Assembly: GCA_963545585.1 (NCBI GenBank)
Contig: CAUUKX010000065.1
Span: 1 to 12,396 of the forward strand
Source: W11650 sp963545585
Lineage (GTDB): Bacteria; Bacillota; Clostridia; Lachnospirales; Vallitaleaceae
Direction: 5' to 3'
DNA: 12,396 nt
Below, piece after piece: positions 1 to 7,135 of this stretch. A program made the translations under genes and the position numbers. Under the pieces are notes generated by a model. That model saw only the letters and a program-made list of their open reading frames with translations. It was not told where the DNA came from and searched no databases. How positions within the stretch are numbered: position 1 is the stretch's first letter; each line of letters opens with the position of its first letter.

Positions 1-13
1 ATATTAAAAACCA

Positions 14-41
14 TTGACAAAAATCAAAGCATAGGTACAAT
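14..41 (+). promoter_or_regulatory. Sigma-A-type promoter for the SLH protein gene
   Basis: A perfect -35 box TTGACA (14-19) and a -10 box TACAAT (36-41) are separated by 16 bp. Transcription would start near 48, giving a 5' untranslated region of about 145 nt before the coding start. A second TTGACA at 114-119 has only a poor -10 partner (TATGGC, 136-141) and is less convincing. No gene lies in 1-194. Confidence 0.6.
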
Positions 42-194
42 AGTATTATAGGGTATGAGATTTATTTATAATTGTAAATATCTGTTTGCGTGAGCACCAA
101 GATTCATAATTCGTTGACATTTGATGAATTGTGAGTATGGCTTGAACTGTAACATTGATTTCTATGTAAAAGGGCAAGAGTGAAAGGAAAATGT

Positions 195-1757
195 ATGGCG
201 CTGCAAAAATGGTATAAAAAGTTAATTATGTGGGGATTGAGTTTCAGTATTTTGCTGAGCGGCAGAGTGAATACGCTGGCAAATGTTGAACGCGAGTTGA
301 ATCATTTTACTCCGTACAAGGAGAAGGCAGCCGATGGTGTCCAGACGAATCAAATTACGCGGGAACTCTTCGGGCAGTCAATGTTTGAACTTCCGTCACA
401 TGGTGTTTTGGATTTGAATAAAGGAGATACATCGAACAATAAATTGACACCAACGGAGACTCCACCAAAACTAAAAAAGGATGATTTCCGTGCTTTGACA
501 CTTACCGGTACCGAGCTGAATGTCAGGAACTGGAATACGGCTCAAACCGGCGATGAACTGGTGGCTTCGGCGGAAAGCATTATTGAGGCTGCTGGTCGGC
601 AGGAACTGGCGGCAGATGGCGGAACTTTTTTCATCAGCAAACAGTTGGCTGAAACCGGGGTCAAAAGAGCGGAAACGGTTAAGGAGCAGCTAAACGCCCA
701 AGCCAATCTGGAAAACAAAGAACTAAACCGCAGTCTGGAAACGATTGTTAAGATCAACCTGATCCCAGAAAAGGAGCAGTCCGTTACCTTCGTCCGGCTG
801 AGCAAGGATATCCCCCAAATAGCGGAGATTGACCGTTTGGTGATTGAAGTCCAACCGGAAGTCAGCATAGAACTGACGGGTGGGGATATACAGAGTTTAG
901 CGGCGGCGGACATGGAAATTGAGGTTACTGAGCTGAGAACCGGCAAAGACAGTCTGTCTGCCGATAAAAACTCCGGTGAGGAACAAAAAGGTTCAAGCTA
1001 TCAAATCAACCTGAAAAAGGCAAAGGCAGCCTCACAAATAACGCTGGCATTAAGAGCCGATCAGGATCCTTACAATACCATTTGCCGCAAGGATGCCAGC
1101 GGAAAAGAAGAAATCATCGGCGGCCGCTACGATGGCAAGACGCAGAAGTTAAACGCCAAGATTAGAGATGACGGCGAATATTATGTTCGCCGCAATGAAA
1201 AGAACTTTGCTGATATTGAGGGTTTGCCGAAAAAAGAAAAAGAATTCATCAAAATATTAGCGTCCAAAGGTATTTTGCAGGGCAATGTTTCCGGTCAGTT
1301 TAGTCCCAATGCTCCTATTCAAAGAAGTGAGATTTTAACGATTTTGGTTAGAATGTCATATGCCTATGACAGCAGTGCCAGCAGTGAGTTTTCAGACGTG
1401 GCAAGAGATGCATGGTATTATCCCTATGTTTCTTCCGGCGTTAAGCTGGGAACTGTCAACGGCTACCCGGACAATGCCTTTAAACCTGATAATTCAGTAG
1501 GAGCGGCGGAACTGGCGAAGATGAACTGCATGATGCTGGTTTTTAAAAGGGGCTATCATTTTCCCAAAGAAGTGCAGAATTATTTGGCGAAGCTGGCGCA
1601 GGGCAGCAATGTACCGGAATGGGCGAAGTCCTATATTGCTATGGCGGAGCGCGAGGGTCTCCTGCTCAAGACCGAAGGCGGGATTTATGACGGCGGTCAG
1701 GCCATTACCCGCCGGCAGGCAGCAGAAATGCTCTACCGCTTGTATGAGAAGCTGTAA
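195..1757 (+). CDS. Secreted S-layer homology (SLH) domain protein
   Basis: This is a 520-residue exported protein that probably sits on the cell wall through three C-terminal SLH domains, which in Gram-positive bacteria bind pyruvylated secondary wall polymers. Counting from GTG 180, the SLH units lie at about 343-398, 404-458 and 475-525. The first two carry the usual F.D(V/I) and G(Y).(D)..F.P elements (FADIEG, FSDVARDAWYYPYV, GYPDNAFKPDN). The N terminus has a KK-charged start, a hydrophobic core (LIMWGLSFSILL) and a possible signal peptidase site after TLA. The middle, about 40-340, has no domain I recognise and is rich in Lys and Glu. I chose ATG 195 because AAAGGA at 183-188 lies 6 nt upstream. 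GTG 180 in the same frame would add MKGKC and has only a weak AGGG ahead of it. The function of the middle part is unknown. The gene has its own promoter and terminator. Confidence 0.85.
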   Translation: MALQKWYKKLIMWGLSFSILLSGRVNTLANVERELNHFTPYKEKAADGVQTNQITRELFGQSMFELPSHGVLDLNKGDTSNNKLTPTETPPKLKKDDFRALTLTGTELNVRNWNTAQTGDELVASAESIIEAAGRQELAADGGTFFISKQLAETGVKRAETVKEQLNAQANLENKELNRSLETIVKINLIPEKEQSVTFVRLSKDIPQIAEIDRLVIEVQPEVSIELTGGDIQSLAAADMEIEVTELRTGKDSLSADKNSGEEQKGSSYQINLKKAKAASQITLALRADQDPYNTICRKDASGKEEIIGGRYDGKTQKLNAKIRDDGEYYVRRNEKNFADIEGLPKKEKEFIKILASKGILQGNVSGQFSPNAPIQRSEILTILVRMSYAYDSSASSEFSDVARDAWYYPYVSSGVKLGTVNGYPDNAFKPDNSVGAAELAKMNCMMLVFKRGYHFPKEVQNYLAKLAQGSNVPEWAKSYIAMAEREGLLLKTEGGIYDGGQAITRRQAAEMLYRLYEKL

Positions 1758-1870
1758 AAAGGAAAGGTTTCATAACATTATATGAGAAGATAGAGCAAGG
1801 GAATATTTCATAACTATATGAAAAATTGCAGCTAAGGGAAGGCTTCCTATAGCGATACGAAAAGCTGTAA
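1743..1870 (+). repeat. Degenerate tandem repeat, 36-39 bp units, starting in the last codons of the SLH gene
   Basis: Three units plus a partial fourth lie head to tail at 1743-1780, 1781-1816, 1817-1855 and 1856-1870. Each begins TA(T/C)GA(G/A)AA and the first two share a TTTCATAAC core. The last partial unit, TACGAAAAGCTGTAA, is nearly identical to the final 15 bases of the coding region, TATGAGAAGCTGTAA. The gene's 3' end, including its stop codon, therefore seems to have been copied several times downstream and then to have diverged. Each copy would read YEKL or YEKI in a forward frame, but stops interrupt the units. Confidence 0.7.
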
Positions 1871-1891
1871 CCCCAAAAACTTGAAACCAAC

Positions 1892-1933
1892 AATGCCGCC
1901 GAAAAACGGATATTCTGTTTTCGGCGGCGTTTT
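1892..1933 (+). terminator. Rho-independent terminator after the SLH gene
   Basis: The arms GCCGCCGAAAA (1895-1905) and TTTTCGGCGGC (1918-1928) form a perfect 11-bp stem with a 12-nt loop, followed by GTTTT. Flanking A/T pairs can extend it slightly. It lies beyond the tandem repeat and isolates the SLH transcription unit from thrC. Confidence 0.85.
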
Positions 1934-1997
1934 GATGTGCTGCTAAAGGAGTAGGAAACGGAAAAAACGAAACAAAACCAAAAAACCAAAACAAAGA

Positions 1998-2026
1998 TTG
2001 CCCCTGATTTATAATTGTGATATACT
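1998..2026 (+). promoter_or_regulatory. Probable promoter for thrC
   Basis: TTGCCC (1998-2003) is followed after 17 bp by TATACT (2021-2026), with an extended -10 TGA directly in front (2018-2020). An alternative -10, TATAAT at 2030-2035, has no good -35 partner. The transcript would start near 2033 and leave a leader of about 130 nt. Nothing between the upstream terminator and this site looks coding. Confidence 0.5.
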
Positions 2027-2032
2027 GCTTAT

Positions 2033-2164
2033 AATATCAGGAGAGTGATTGGCTTTCAGCGGATGCAAATTTGGATTTTTATTGCCGGCAATCAGCGGCA
2101 TGAAGCGATGAAAAAGCGCCGGCGGCGCAGCGGAATAGATAAATAACAGAAAGTAGAGGTCAAA
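2033..2164 (+). other. thrC leader region with a short reading frame and two small palindromes
   Basis: The leader holds a 27-codon frame at 2063-2146 (starts MQIWIFIAG, ends SGIDK), a 12-bp perfect palindrome ATTGCCGGCAAT (2081-2092) and a GC hairpin GCGCC/GGCGC with a 3-nt loop (2116-2128). The short frame has no usable ribosome binding site: AGGAGAG at 2039-2045 is 17 nt from its ATG and too close to an in-frame GTG at 2045. It has no threonine codons, so it does not look like a classical attenuator peptide. No T-box (TGGNACCGCG) signature and no poly-T-ended hairpin are visible. I treat it as untranslated leader. Confidence 0.3.
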
Positions 2165-3628
2165 ATGCTAACCTATCAAAGTACCAGAGGCGGAGAGAAA
2201 GGAATTTCGGCGGCAGAAGCCATTGTTAGAGGGATTGCTGCTGACAGCGGGTTGTTTGTGCCTGCGTTTTTCCCGCACTTGCCCAGAGCAGCCGAAGGCT
2301 ATGCTAATTATAGTTATCAAGAACTGGCGGCAGAGATTTTGGCATTATATCTGCCGGACTTTACCGGGGAAGAGATTGCCGGCTGCGTTCGGCGAGCTTA
2401 CGATCAGCAGTTTGATACGCCGGAAATTGCGCCGGTAGTTAAAAAGGGCGGTTATTATTTTTTGGAATTGTTTCACGGGCCAACGTATGCTTTTAAAGAT
2501 ATGGCCTTGCAGATTTTGCCGGAGCTAATGAAAACGGCGGCTGAAAAACAGAAAATCGGCAAGCAGATTTTGATTTTGACGGCCACATCCGGTGATACCG
2601 GCAAAGCGGCCATGCAGGGATTTGCCGGAGTGGACGGAACCAAGATTATGGTTTTTTATCCCAAAGACGGCGTTTCCTTTATTCAGGAATACCAGATGTG
2701 CTCGCAGGAGGGTGCGAATGTAGCGGTAGTCGGAATCCGGGGCAATTTTGACGATGCCCAGACCGGCGTAAAAAACTTATTTCAGGATTCGGATTTTCTG
2801 CGGCTGTTGTCAGAGCAGGGATATTTGCCCAGCAGTGCCAATTCCATCAATATCGGGCGTTTAGTGCCGCAGATTGTTTATTATATTTATGCTTATTCTC
2901 AGCTTATCCGGGGCGGGGAACTGCAGCCCGGCGAAAAGCTGGATGTGGTAGTACCGAGCGGTAACTTTGGCAATCTCTTGGCGGCTTACTACGCAAGGGA
3001 AATGGGATTGCCGCTGGGCGTGCTGCTGGCCGCCTCCAATGAGAACAAGGTGATTGCCGACTTTCTGACCGGCAATATTTATGATAAAAACCGGGAAATG
3101 ATTTTAACCAAGTCGCCGTCAATGGATATCCTGATTTCTTCCAATTTGGAACGTTTGCTGTATGACATTGCCGGGGAGACTGAAACCGGCCGCTGGATGC
3201 GGGAATTGCAGGCAGAGGGGCGCTATCAGATCAGTGCCGAACAAAGAGCGGCGATGGGAGAACTATATGGTGAGTTTGCCGGAGAAGCGGAATGCAGCCG
3301 GGTAATCCGTGAGTTTTATGAAAAAGAGGGCTATCTGATGGATACCCATACTGCGGTGGCAGCGGCCGTCGCAGCTAAAACAAAAAAATTAAAGCATAAG
3401 ACGCTGATAGTATCAACGGCCAGTCCGTATAAGTTTTCGGCAGCGGTGCTGGAGGCCTTGGGTGGCGGCAAGCGAGCGGAAAGCTTTGCTTTGCCGGAGG
3501 ATCTTCACGAAAGAACCGGTGTGCCAGTTCCGGACGGAATTGCCGGGCTTAAAAATAAGCCGCTGCGGTTTACGGAAGTCATTGCCCGGGAGGAAATGAA
3601 AGCGGCAGTGCTCCGCTTTTTAAAGTAA
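2165..3628 (+). CDS. thrC: Threonine synthase, PLP-dependent, long form
   Basis: This cytoplasmic enzyme converts O-phospho-L-homoserine to L-threonine and phosphate, the last step of threonine biosynthesis. Its 487 residues fit the long enterobacterial/yeast-type class rather than the roughly 350-residue Bacillus type. The N-terminal threonine synthase domain starts with YQSTRGG (4-10) and includes ADSGLFVP (26-33). The PLP lysine is K111 in GPTYAFKDMALQ, followed by TSGDTGKAA (141-149). PSGNFGN (264-270) is the cofactor phosphate-binding loop. The C terminus has the expected DTHTAVA (393-399) and STASPYKFS (417-425). GAGG at 2156-2159 sits 5 nt before the ATG. No hom or thrB gene adjoins, so the gene appears to be transcribed alone from the promoter near 2000. 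All key residues I looked for are present. Confidence 0.96.
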   Translation: MLTYQSTRGGEKGISAAEAIVRGIAADSGLFVPAFFPHLPRAAEGYANYSYQELAAEILALYLPDFTGEEIAGCVRRAYDQQFDTPEIAPVVKKGGYYFLELFHGPTYAFKDMALQILPELMKTAAEKQKIGKQILILTATSGDTGKAAMQGFAGVDGTKIMVFYPKDGVSFIQEYQMCSQEGANVAVVGIRGNFDDAQTGVKNLFQDSDFLRLLSEQGYLPSSANSINIGRLVPQIVYYIYAYSQLIRGGELQPGEKLDVVVPSGNFGNLLAAYYAREMGLPLGVLLAASNENKVIADFLTGNIYDKNREMILTKSPSMDILISSNLERLLYDIAGETETGRWMRELQAEGRYQISAEQRAAMGELYGEFAGEAECSRVIREFYEKEGYLMDTHTAVAAAVAAKTKKLKHKTLIVSTASPYKFSAAVLEALGGGKRAESFALPEDLHERTGVPVPDGIAGLKNKPLRFTEVIAREEMKAAVLRFLK

Positions 3629-3824
3629 GCAGCGCAGTTTGTCTTGATTGAAGCGCTATGTGTTTTTGATAGCTGCACGGATTCTGCCTTCAGGTAAATA
3701 ATGTGGCAGGCTGTAAAGAAGCGGAGAAGGGGATTTTCCTCTGCGCAGTTAAAAAAATAACAAAGAAATTGTTTGCAGTGAGCAATTGATGAAATAAAAA
3801 GCGAATAAAATAAGGAGAGAGCAA
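3629..3824 (+). other. Intergenic region between thrC and the flavin reductase gene
   Basis: No gene is seen. A weak hairpin AGCGC/GCGCT (3631-3635 with 3653-3657), followed 5 nt later by TTTTT, may end thrC transcription. A second imperfect stem, GCGGAG with CTCTGC (3721-3742), is followed by A rather than T and is not a terminator on this strand. I found no convincing promoter for the next gene here. Weak terminators leave open that some thrC transcripts read through. Confidence 0.3.
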
Positions 3825-4349
3825 ATGAGTTTAAAAAAGGTAGAGTTTAACCGCTATTTAAAAGATGTCGTCGAGCAACTCCCGAAAGGTGCGTTTTTAT
3901 GTACCAAGGATGGGGAGAAAGAAAACGTGATGGCCATTGGCTGGGGCGCATTTGGTTCGATGTGGGGGCGTCCGCTGGCGATGATTGCCGTTCGGCCGTC
4001 CAGATACAGCCGGGAACTGATTGACAAGACGGGAGTATTTACTTTAAGTATTCCATTTAATCAAAGTCAAAAAGACACGCTGGATTTTTGCGGTCGTTAC
4101 AGCGGTCGGGAAAAGGACAAGTTTGCCGAGCCCAGCCTGATTAAAGGCAAAGGCCAAACGCTGGACTTGCCGATAATTGAAAACTGTCAGCTTTTTTATG
4201 AGTGCAGGGTTATTACCAAGCAGGAGCTTACCCCGGAAATGCTTGATGCTGCTATCAAAGAAATGTACTACCCGTATGATGATTATCATATCGTGTATTA
4301 TGCCGAAATCTTAGACTCGTATATCTTGGAGGATGATTATTTGAAATAA
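3825..4349 (+). CDS. Flavin reductase-like / flavoredoxin-family FMN-binding protein
   Basis: This 174-residue protein looks like a flavin reductase-like FMN-binding split barrel of the flavoredoxin group common in anaerobes. The typical elements are PKGAFLCTKDGEKENVMAIGWGAFGSMWGRP near the N terminus, where family members contact FMN, then MIAVRPSRYS and TGVFTLSIPF, and FCGRYSGREKDKF (about 89-101), matching the family's CG..SGR..DK segment. No signal peptide or membrane segment is visible, so it should be cytoplasmic. The natural electron partner and substrate cannot be told from sequence. AAGGAGAG (3812-3819) stands 5 nt before the ATG and fixes the start. It is a single-gene unit converging on the CDF transporter. 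Family assignment is firm and the exact function is open. Confidence 0.85.
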   Translation: MSLKKVEFNRYLKDVVEQLPKGAFLCTKDGEKENVMAIGWGAFGSMWGRPLAMIAVRPSRYSRELIDKTGVFTLSIPFNQSQKDTLDFCGRYSGREKDKFAEPSLIKGKGQTLDLPIIENCQLFYECRVITKQELTPEMLDAAIKEMYYPYDDYHIVYYAEILDSYILEDDYLK

Positions 4350-4389
4350 GAGCCAAGGGATGATAAGTCCGGTGCAAGCTCGCTTATTT
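4344..4389. terminator. Possible bidirectional terminator overlapping two stop codons
   Basis: AAATAAGAGC (4344-4353) can pair with GCTC and TTATTT (4378-4381 and 4384-4389), leaving a 2-nt GC bulge. The pairing includes the stop codons of both convergent genes. The A/T outer part gives a short U-run in either direction. The stem is imperfect, so strength is uncertain. Confidence 0.4.
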
Positions 4390-5271
4390 TAAATAATCTC
4401 TTTGCGGATGGGTTTGCGCCGGGTTTAGATGGATTAAGACATCGGCCACCGGGTCAAACTTCATGATGGCTGCTTTGACGGTGTCGGAAATATCATGTCC
4501 GGCCTGAACCGTCAGATTGCCGTCAACGGAAATCTTAATCAGCATCAGAAACTTTTCGCCAATTGGTCGGGCAACAATGGAGTCAAGATGATCGACTCCC
4601 TCCGCTGATAGGATTTGCTCCCGCATGCGGTGAATAATTTCGTCATCCAAAGTGCGGTCCATCAGCACATGATAGGAAGCAGTCAGTACTTTAAGGCCGG
4701 TATAACCAATCCAAAAGGAGATTAAGATACCGACCACGGCATCAACATAATAAATTTTAAAATAGGAGCAAATAATGCTAATCAGGGTCAGACCAGTGAT
4801 AAAAAGGTCGTTCCGGTGGTCGGCGGCATTAGCCGCAGCCAGCAGGCTGTGATATTTTTTGCCGGTTTGGCTGGCGCAGAGATAAAGAAAGGTTTTAACA
4901 ACTAAGGTTGTGATGGCTACGATAATCAGCCAAATGGAATATTGTACCGGCTGAATGGCAATTAACCCTGCAATGCCGTTTTTTAAAACAATGTAAGCGA
5001 CAAACAAAAAGGAAAAGCTGATAATAAAAGAAAAAATATATTCGGCTTTGCCGTGGCCGTAAGGGTGGTCGCTGTCATCGGGTTTAGCAGAAATCTGATT
5101 GCCGATATAAGTCATGACTGAAGAAAAAACATCGCCGGAGCTGTTCAGGCCGTCGGCGATCATAGCCTGACTGCCAGTGGCAAGGCCGATGGCCAGCTTA
5201 ATAATCAGTAAAAATACATTTCCCAAAAAACCCAAAACGGAAATACGCCGGACGGCGTTTGCACGTTCCAT
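4384..5271 (-). CDS. Cation diffusion facilitator (CDF) metal exporter, manganese-type site
   Basis: This 295-residue inner-membrane antiporter of the CDF family exports divalent metal in exchange for protons. Six membrane segments lie at about 10-32, 36-60, 78-100, 111-133, 146-172 and 174-200. A cytoplasmic metallochaperone-like domain follows (about 205-290). The transport site is N43-x3-D47 in segment 2 and D151-x3-D155 in segment 5 (DHRND). Zinc/iron members such as E. coli YiiP have DxxxD and HxxxD there. An Asn/Asp site without His is known from manganese exporters such as MntE, so Mn(II) efflux is my inference. The linker has the family DHPYGHGKAEY motif. AAAGGAG (5278-5284) lies 6 nt before the ATG. 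It is a single gene, divergent from nudC. Family membership is certain; the substrate is predicted only. Confidence 0.93.
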   Translation of the reverse strand: MERANAVRRISVLGFLGNVFLLIIKLAIGLATGSQAMIADGLNSSGDVFSSVMTYIGNQISAKPDDSDHPYGHGKAEYIFSFIISFSFLFVAYIVLKNGIAGLIAIQPVQYSIWLIIVAITTLVVKTFLYLCASQTGKKYHSLLAAANAADHRNDLFITGLTLISIICSYFKIYYVDAVVGILISFWIGYTGLKVLTASYHVLMDRTLDDEIIHRMREQILSAEGVDHLDSIVARPIGEKFLMLIKISVDGNLTVQAGHDISDTVKAAIMKFDPVADVLIHLNPAQTHPQRDYLK

Positions 5272-5455
5272 AAGATACTCCTTTTATAATTGTTTCCTTT
5301 CCCTATTTTGGGAAAAGACTGTACAGTGGCGAAGCTTTCAAGTGCCGCTGCTATACGGAATGGTTGGAGTTTTATTATACCGCATTTCAAGAGAAAATGC
5401 AGTAAATTTTTAATTTTTAGATTAGTCGGCAGATCACGAGCTAAAGGAGAAAATA
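5272..5455. promoter_or_regulatory. Divergent CDF/nudC control region with two palindromes
   Basis: This 184-bp gap must hold both promoters. A perfect 10-bp palindrome ACTGTACAGT (5318-5327) and an inverted repeat TTTCCC/GGGAAA (5298-5303 with 5310-5315) lie on the CDF side. TATAAT read leftwards (5374-5379) is a possible -10 for the CDF gene but lacks a clear -35. For nudC, TGCTATACG (5349-5357) resembles an extended -10. The palindromes are candidate operators, with no known regulator match that I can support. Confidence 0.35.
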
Positions 5456-6289
5456 ATGATACAAGATATCGAGCCGTCAAAGTTTCAAAATAATTATGTA
5501 GCGGTAGAGCCGGAGGCGAGCAGCAGGATCATGCTGTTTGCTGAGGAAAAATTGTTGGCTTTTTATGATGAAGATAAAAAAAGCCTGCACTTTCCGGAAA
5601 GACGATTGTTCCCGGGAAATATCGGCTTTGTGTATCTTTTCTCCATAGACAGCGACAAGTTTTTTCTGTTGGAGCAGACGGAGATTCTTCCGGCCGGATA
5701 TCATTTTTATACCATAGAAGAAATAAGAAATTTGGAATTGGGTGCAAACACGGAAATTTTTGCTGTTTTTTCTGCTTATCATTTGCAGAAGTGGTATGCG
5801 GTGTCAAAATACTGCGGCAGCTGCGGGGCGAAAATGATGCATGCCCCGGCGGAGCGGGCGCTAATTTGCCCGGAGTGCGGTCATCGGATTTATCCACGGC
5901 TGAACCCGGCGGTTATTATCGGCGTGATTAATGGCGACCGAATCCTGATTACCCGTTACCGGAAAGGCTATCGGCATAATGCGTTAGTGGCCGGTTTTAT
6001 TGAGTTCGGTGAAACGTTGGAGCAGGCGGTGGAGCGGGAAGTGATGGAAGAGGTGGGACTGCGGGTTAAAAATATCAGATATTATAAGTCGCAGCCTTGG
6101 GGCGTTAGTGCTGACCTGTTGGCTGGCTTTTACTGCGAAGTTGACGGTGATGATACTATTTGCATGGATCAATCGGAATTAAAGTACGCCGAATGGGTTA
6201 CCCGGCAGGATATTGTGCTACAGCCGTCCGATTACAGCCTGACAAACGCAATGATGAAAGTTTTTAAAGCAGAGAAAGAAAAGGAATAA
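5456..6289 (+). CDS. nudC: NADH pyrophosphatase (NAD+ diphosphatase), NudC type
   Basis: This cytoplasmic Nudix hydrolase splits NAD(H) into NMN(H) and AMP. Enzymes of this type also remove NAD caps from RNA. Order of parts in 277 residues: a variable N-terminal domain (1-115), a zinc ribbon with C120, C123, C138 and C141 (YCGSCG, ICPECG), then the Nudix domain. The Nudix box is complete from G180 through E186, R194-E195 and E198-E199 to G201-L202. After it comes SQPW (212-215), the marker of the NudC branch. Here it continues GVSAD instead of the usual PFP.S, so the end of the signature is changed. AAAGGAGA (5443-5450) sits 5 nt before the ATG. The gene appears to stand alone and converges on the sugar permease gene with only 3 bp between stop codons. 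Confidence 0.93.
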   Translation: MIQDIEPSKFQNNYVAVEPEASSRIMLFAEEKLLAFYDEDKKSLHFPERRLFPGNIGFVYLFSIDSDKFFLLEQTEILPAGYHFYTIEEIRNLELGANTEIFAVFSAYHLQKWYAVSKYCGSCGAKMMHAPAERALICPECGHRIYPRLNPAVIIGVINGDRILITRYRKGYRHNALVAGFIEFGETLEQAVEREVMEEVGLRVKNIRYYKSQPWGVSADLLAGFYCEVDGDDTICMDQSELKYAEWVTRQDIVLQPSDYSLTNAMMKVFKAEKEKE

Positions 6290-6300
6290 GGATTATCCTT
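6288..6300. other. 13-bp palindrome spanning the convergent nudC and permease stop codons
   Basis: AAGGAT-T-ATCCTT is a perfect inverted repeat with a 1-nt centre, covering bases of both stop codons. The hairpin it could form is small and has no T-run on either side, so it is at best a weak transcription or RNA-end signal. No better terminator separates the two convergent genes. Confidence 0.3.
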
Positions 6301-7135
6301 TCACCGCGCCGGCCATGGAACTTTTCAAAATCATCTTTGAGCAGAACAGGAATAAAATCAAAATAGGAATGACCGATAAGGTAACGCCCAAATAAATTAC
6401 CCCATAGTCGGTTTTATAAACTCCCTGCATTTGCTGAACTAAAATCGGCAGCGTCAGTTTTTCCTGAGAAAACAGCAAAATGGAGGGCTGGACATAGGAA
6501 TTCCAGCAGCCGACAAAGGTAAAAATCGCTTGAGTCGCTACTCCTGGAACAATAACCGGAAAAATAATTTGATTAAAAATCTTAAATTCATTGCAGCCAT
6601 CTATGCGAGCACTTTCTATTAACTCGTTCGGAACGTATGCGTCAATATACTGGCGAATCCAGTATACCATTACCGGCGTAGCAAAGCTGGGCGCTAAAAT
6701 CGAAATATAGTTGTCCAAAAGTTTCAGTTCATTCATTTCCTGAAAATAACCAATAATCCCCAGTTGTCCCGGCAGCATCATCGTTGCCAGCACCACCCAA
6801 AATAAAACTCGACCTCCGCGAAACCGGTATTTGGCAAAACCATAGGCAGTCAGCGCACCGGTATACGTTGATATTACTGTAAACAGCGTCGATAAGAAAA
6901 TGCTGTTGGCCAGTCCCCGCCAAATATTCACATTGTCTTGCAGGCGACGATAGTTGTCGGCAAAATGCGTACCCGGCAGCATTTGAAAAGAAGTGGCCAA
7001 GGCTGCGTTGTCATGTGTGCAGCCAATAATCATATTGTAAAACGGTACAATACTGGCGGCTGCCAAAAAAATTAAAAACAGATAGATTATCATTTGATAC
7101 ACTTTTGTCTGATTTTCTCTTTTGTTTTTATTCAT
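6293..7135 (-). CDS. Sugar ABC transporter permease, MalG/LacG-type (CUT1)
   Basis: This is the second membrane subunit of the importer, 280 residues with six predicted membrane segments. The first is at about 13-33 (IIYLFLIFLAAASIVPFY). The cytoplasmic EAA loop that docks the ATPase reads ELIESARIDG and continues to IFPVIVPG, about 175-204, matching the EAA...G.........I.LP pattern of the binding-protein-dependent permease family. The C terminus ends LKSSMAGAVKG, where (G/A)A(V/I)KG is the usual ending in MalG-type subunits. AAGGAG (7145-7150) lies inside the 3' end of the upstream permease gene, 9 nt before the ATG. The start codon directly abuts the upstream stop (TAAATG), so translation is probably coupled. 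It is the last gene of the importer operon; no ATPase gene follows. Confidence 0.94.
   Translation of the reverse strand: MNKNKRENQTKVYQMIIYLFLIFLAAASIVPFYNMIIGCTHDNAALATSFQMLPGTHFADNYRRLQDNVNIWRGLANSIFLSTLFTVISTYTGALTAYGFAKYRFRGGRVLFWVVLATMMLPGQLGIIGYFQEMNELKLLDNYISILAPSFATPVMVYWIRQYIDAYVPNELIESARIDGCNEFKIFNQIIFPVIVPGVATQAIFTFVGCWNSYVQPSILLFSQEKLTLPILVQQMQGVYKTDYGVIYLGVTLSVIPILILFLFCSKMILKSSMAGAVKG

Noticed and set aside
542..946. 134-codon minus-strand frame inside the SLH gene
   Set aside because: Ser/Leu-rich reverse shadow of a well-supported gene, with no ribosome binding site.
195..1757. Cadherin-like or enzyme domain in the middle of the SLH protein
   Set aside because: The Val/Glu-rich segment near 185-255 hints at a beta fold, but I see no motif that would support a named domain.
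1705..1994. Two minus-strand frames over the tandem repeat
   Set aside because: Their length comes from the repeat and the A-rich stretch near 1960-1990. They run through the terminator hairpin and resemble no protein.
2033..2164. T-box riboswitch before thrC
   Set aside because: No TGGNACCGCG-like element and no terminator hairpin with a T-run is present.
3721..3760. Terminator between thrC and the flavin reductase gene
   Set aside because: The stem GCGGAG/CTCTGC has a mismatch and is followed by TTAAAAAAA, not a T-run.
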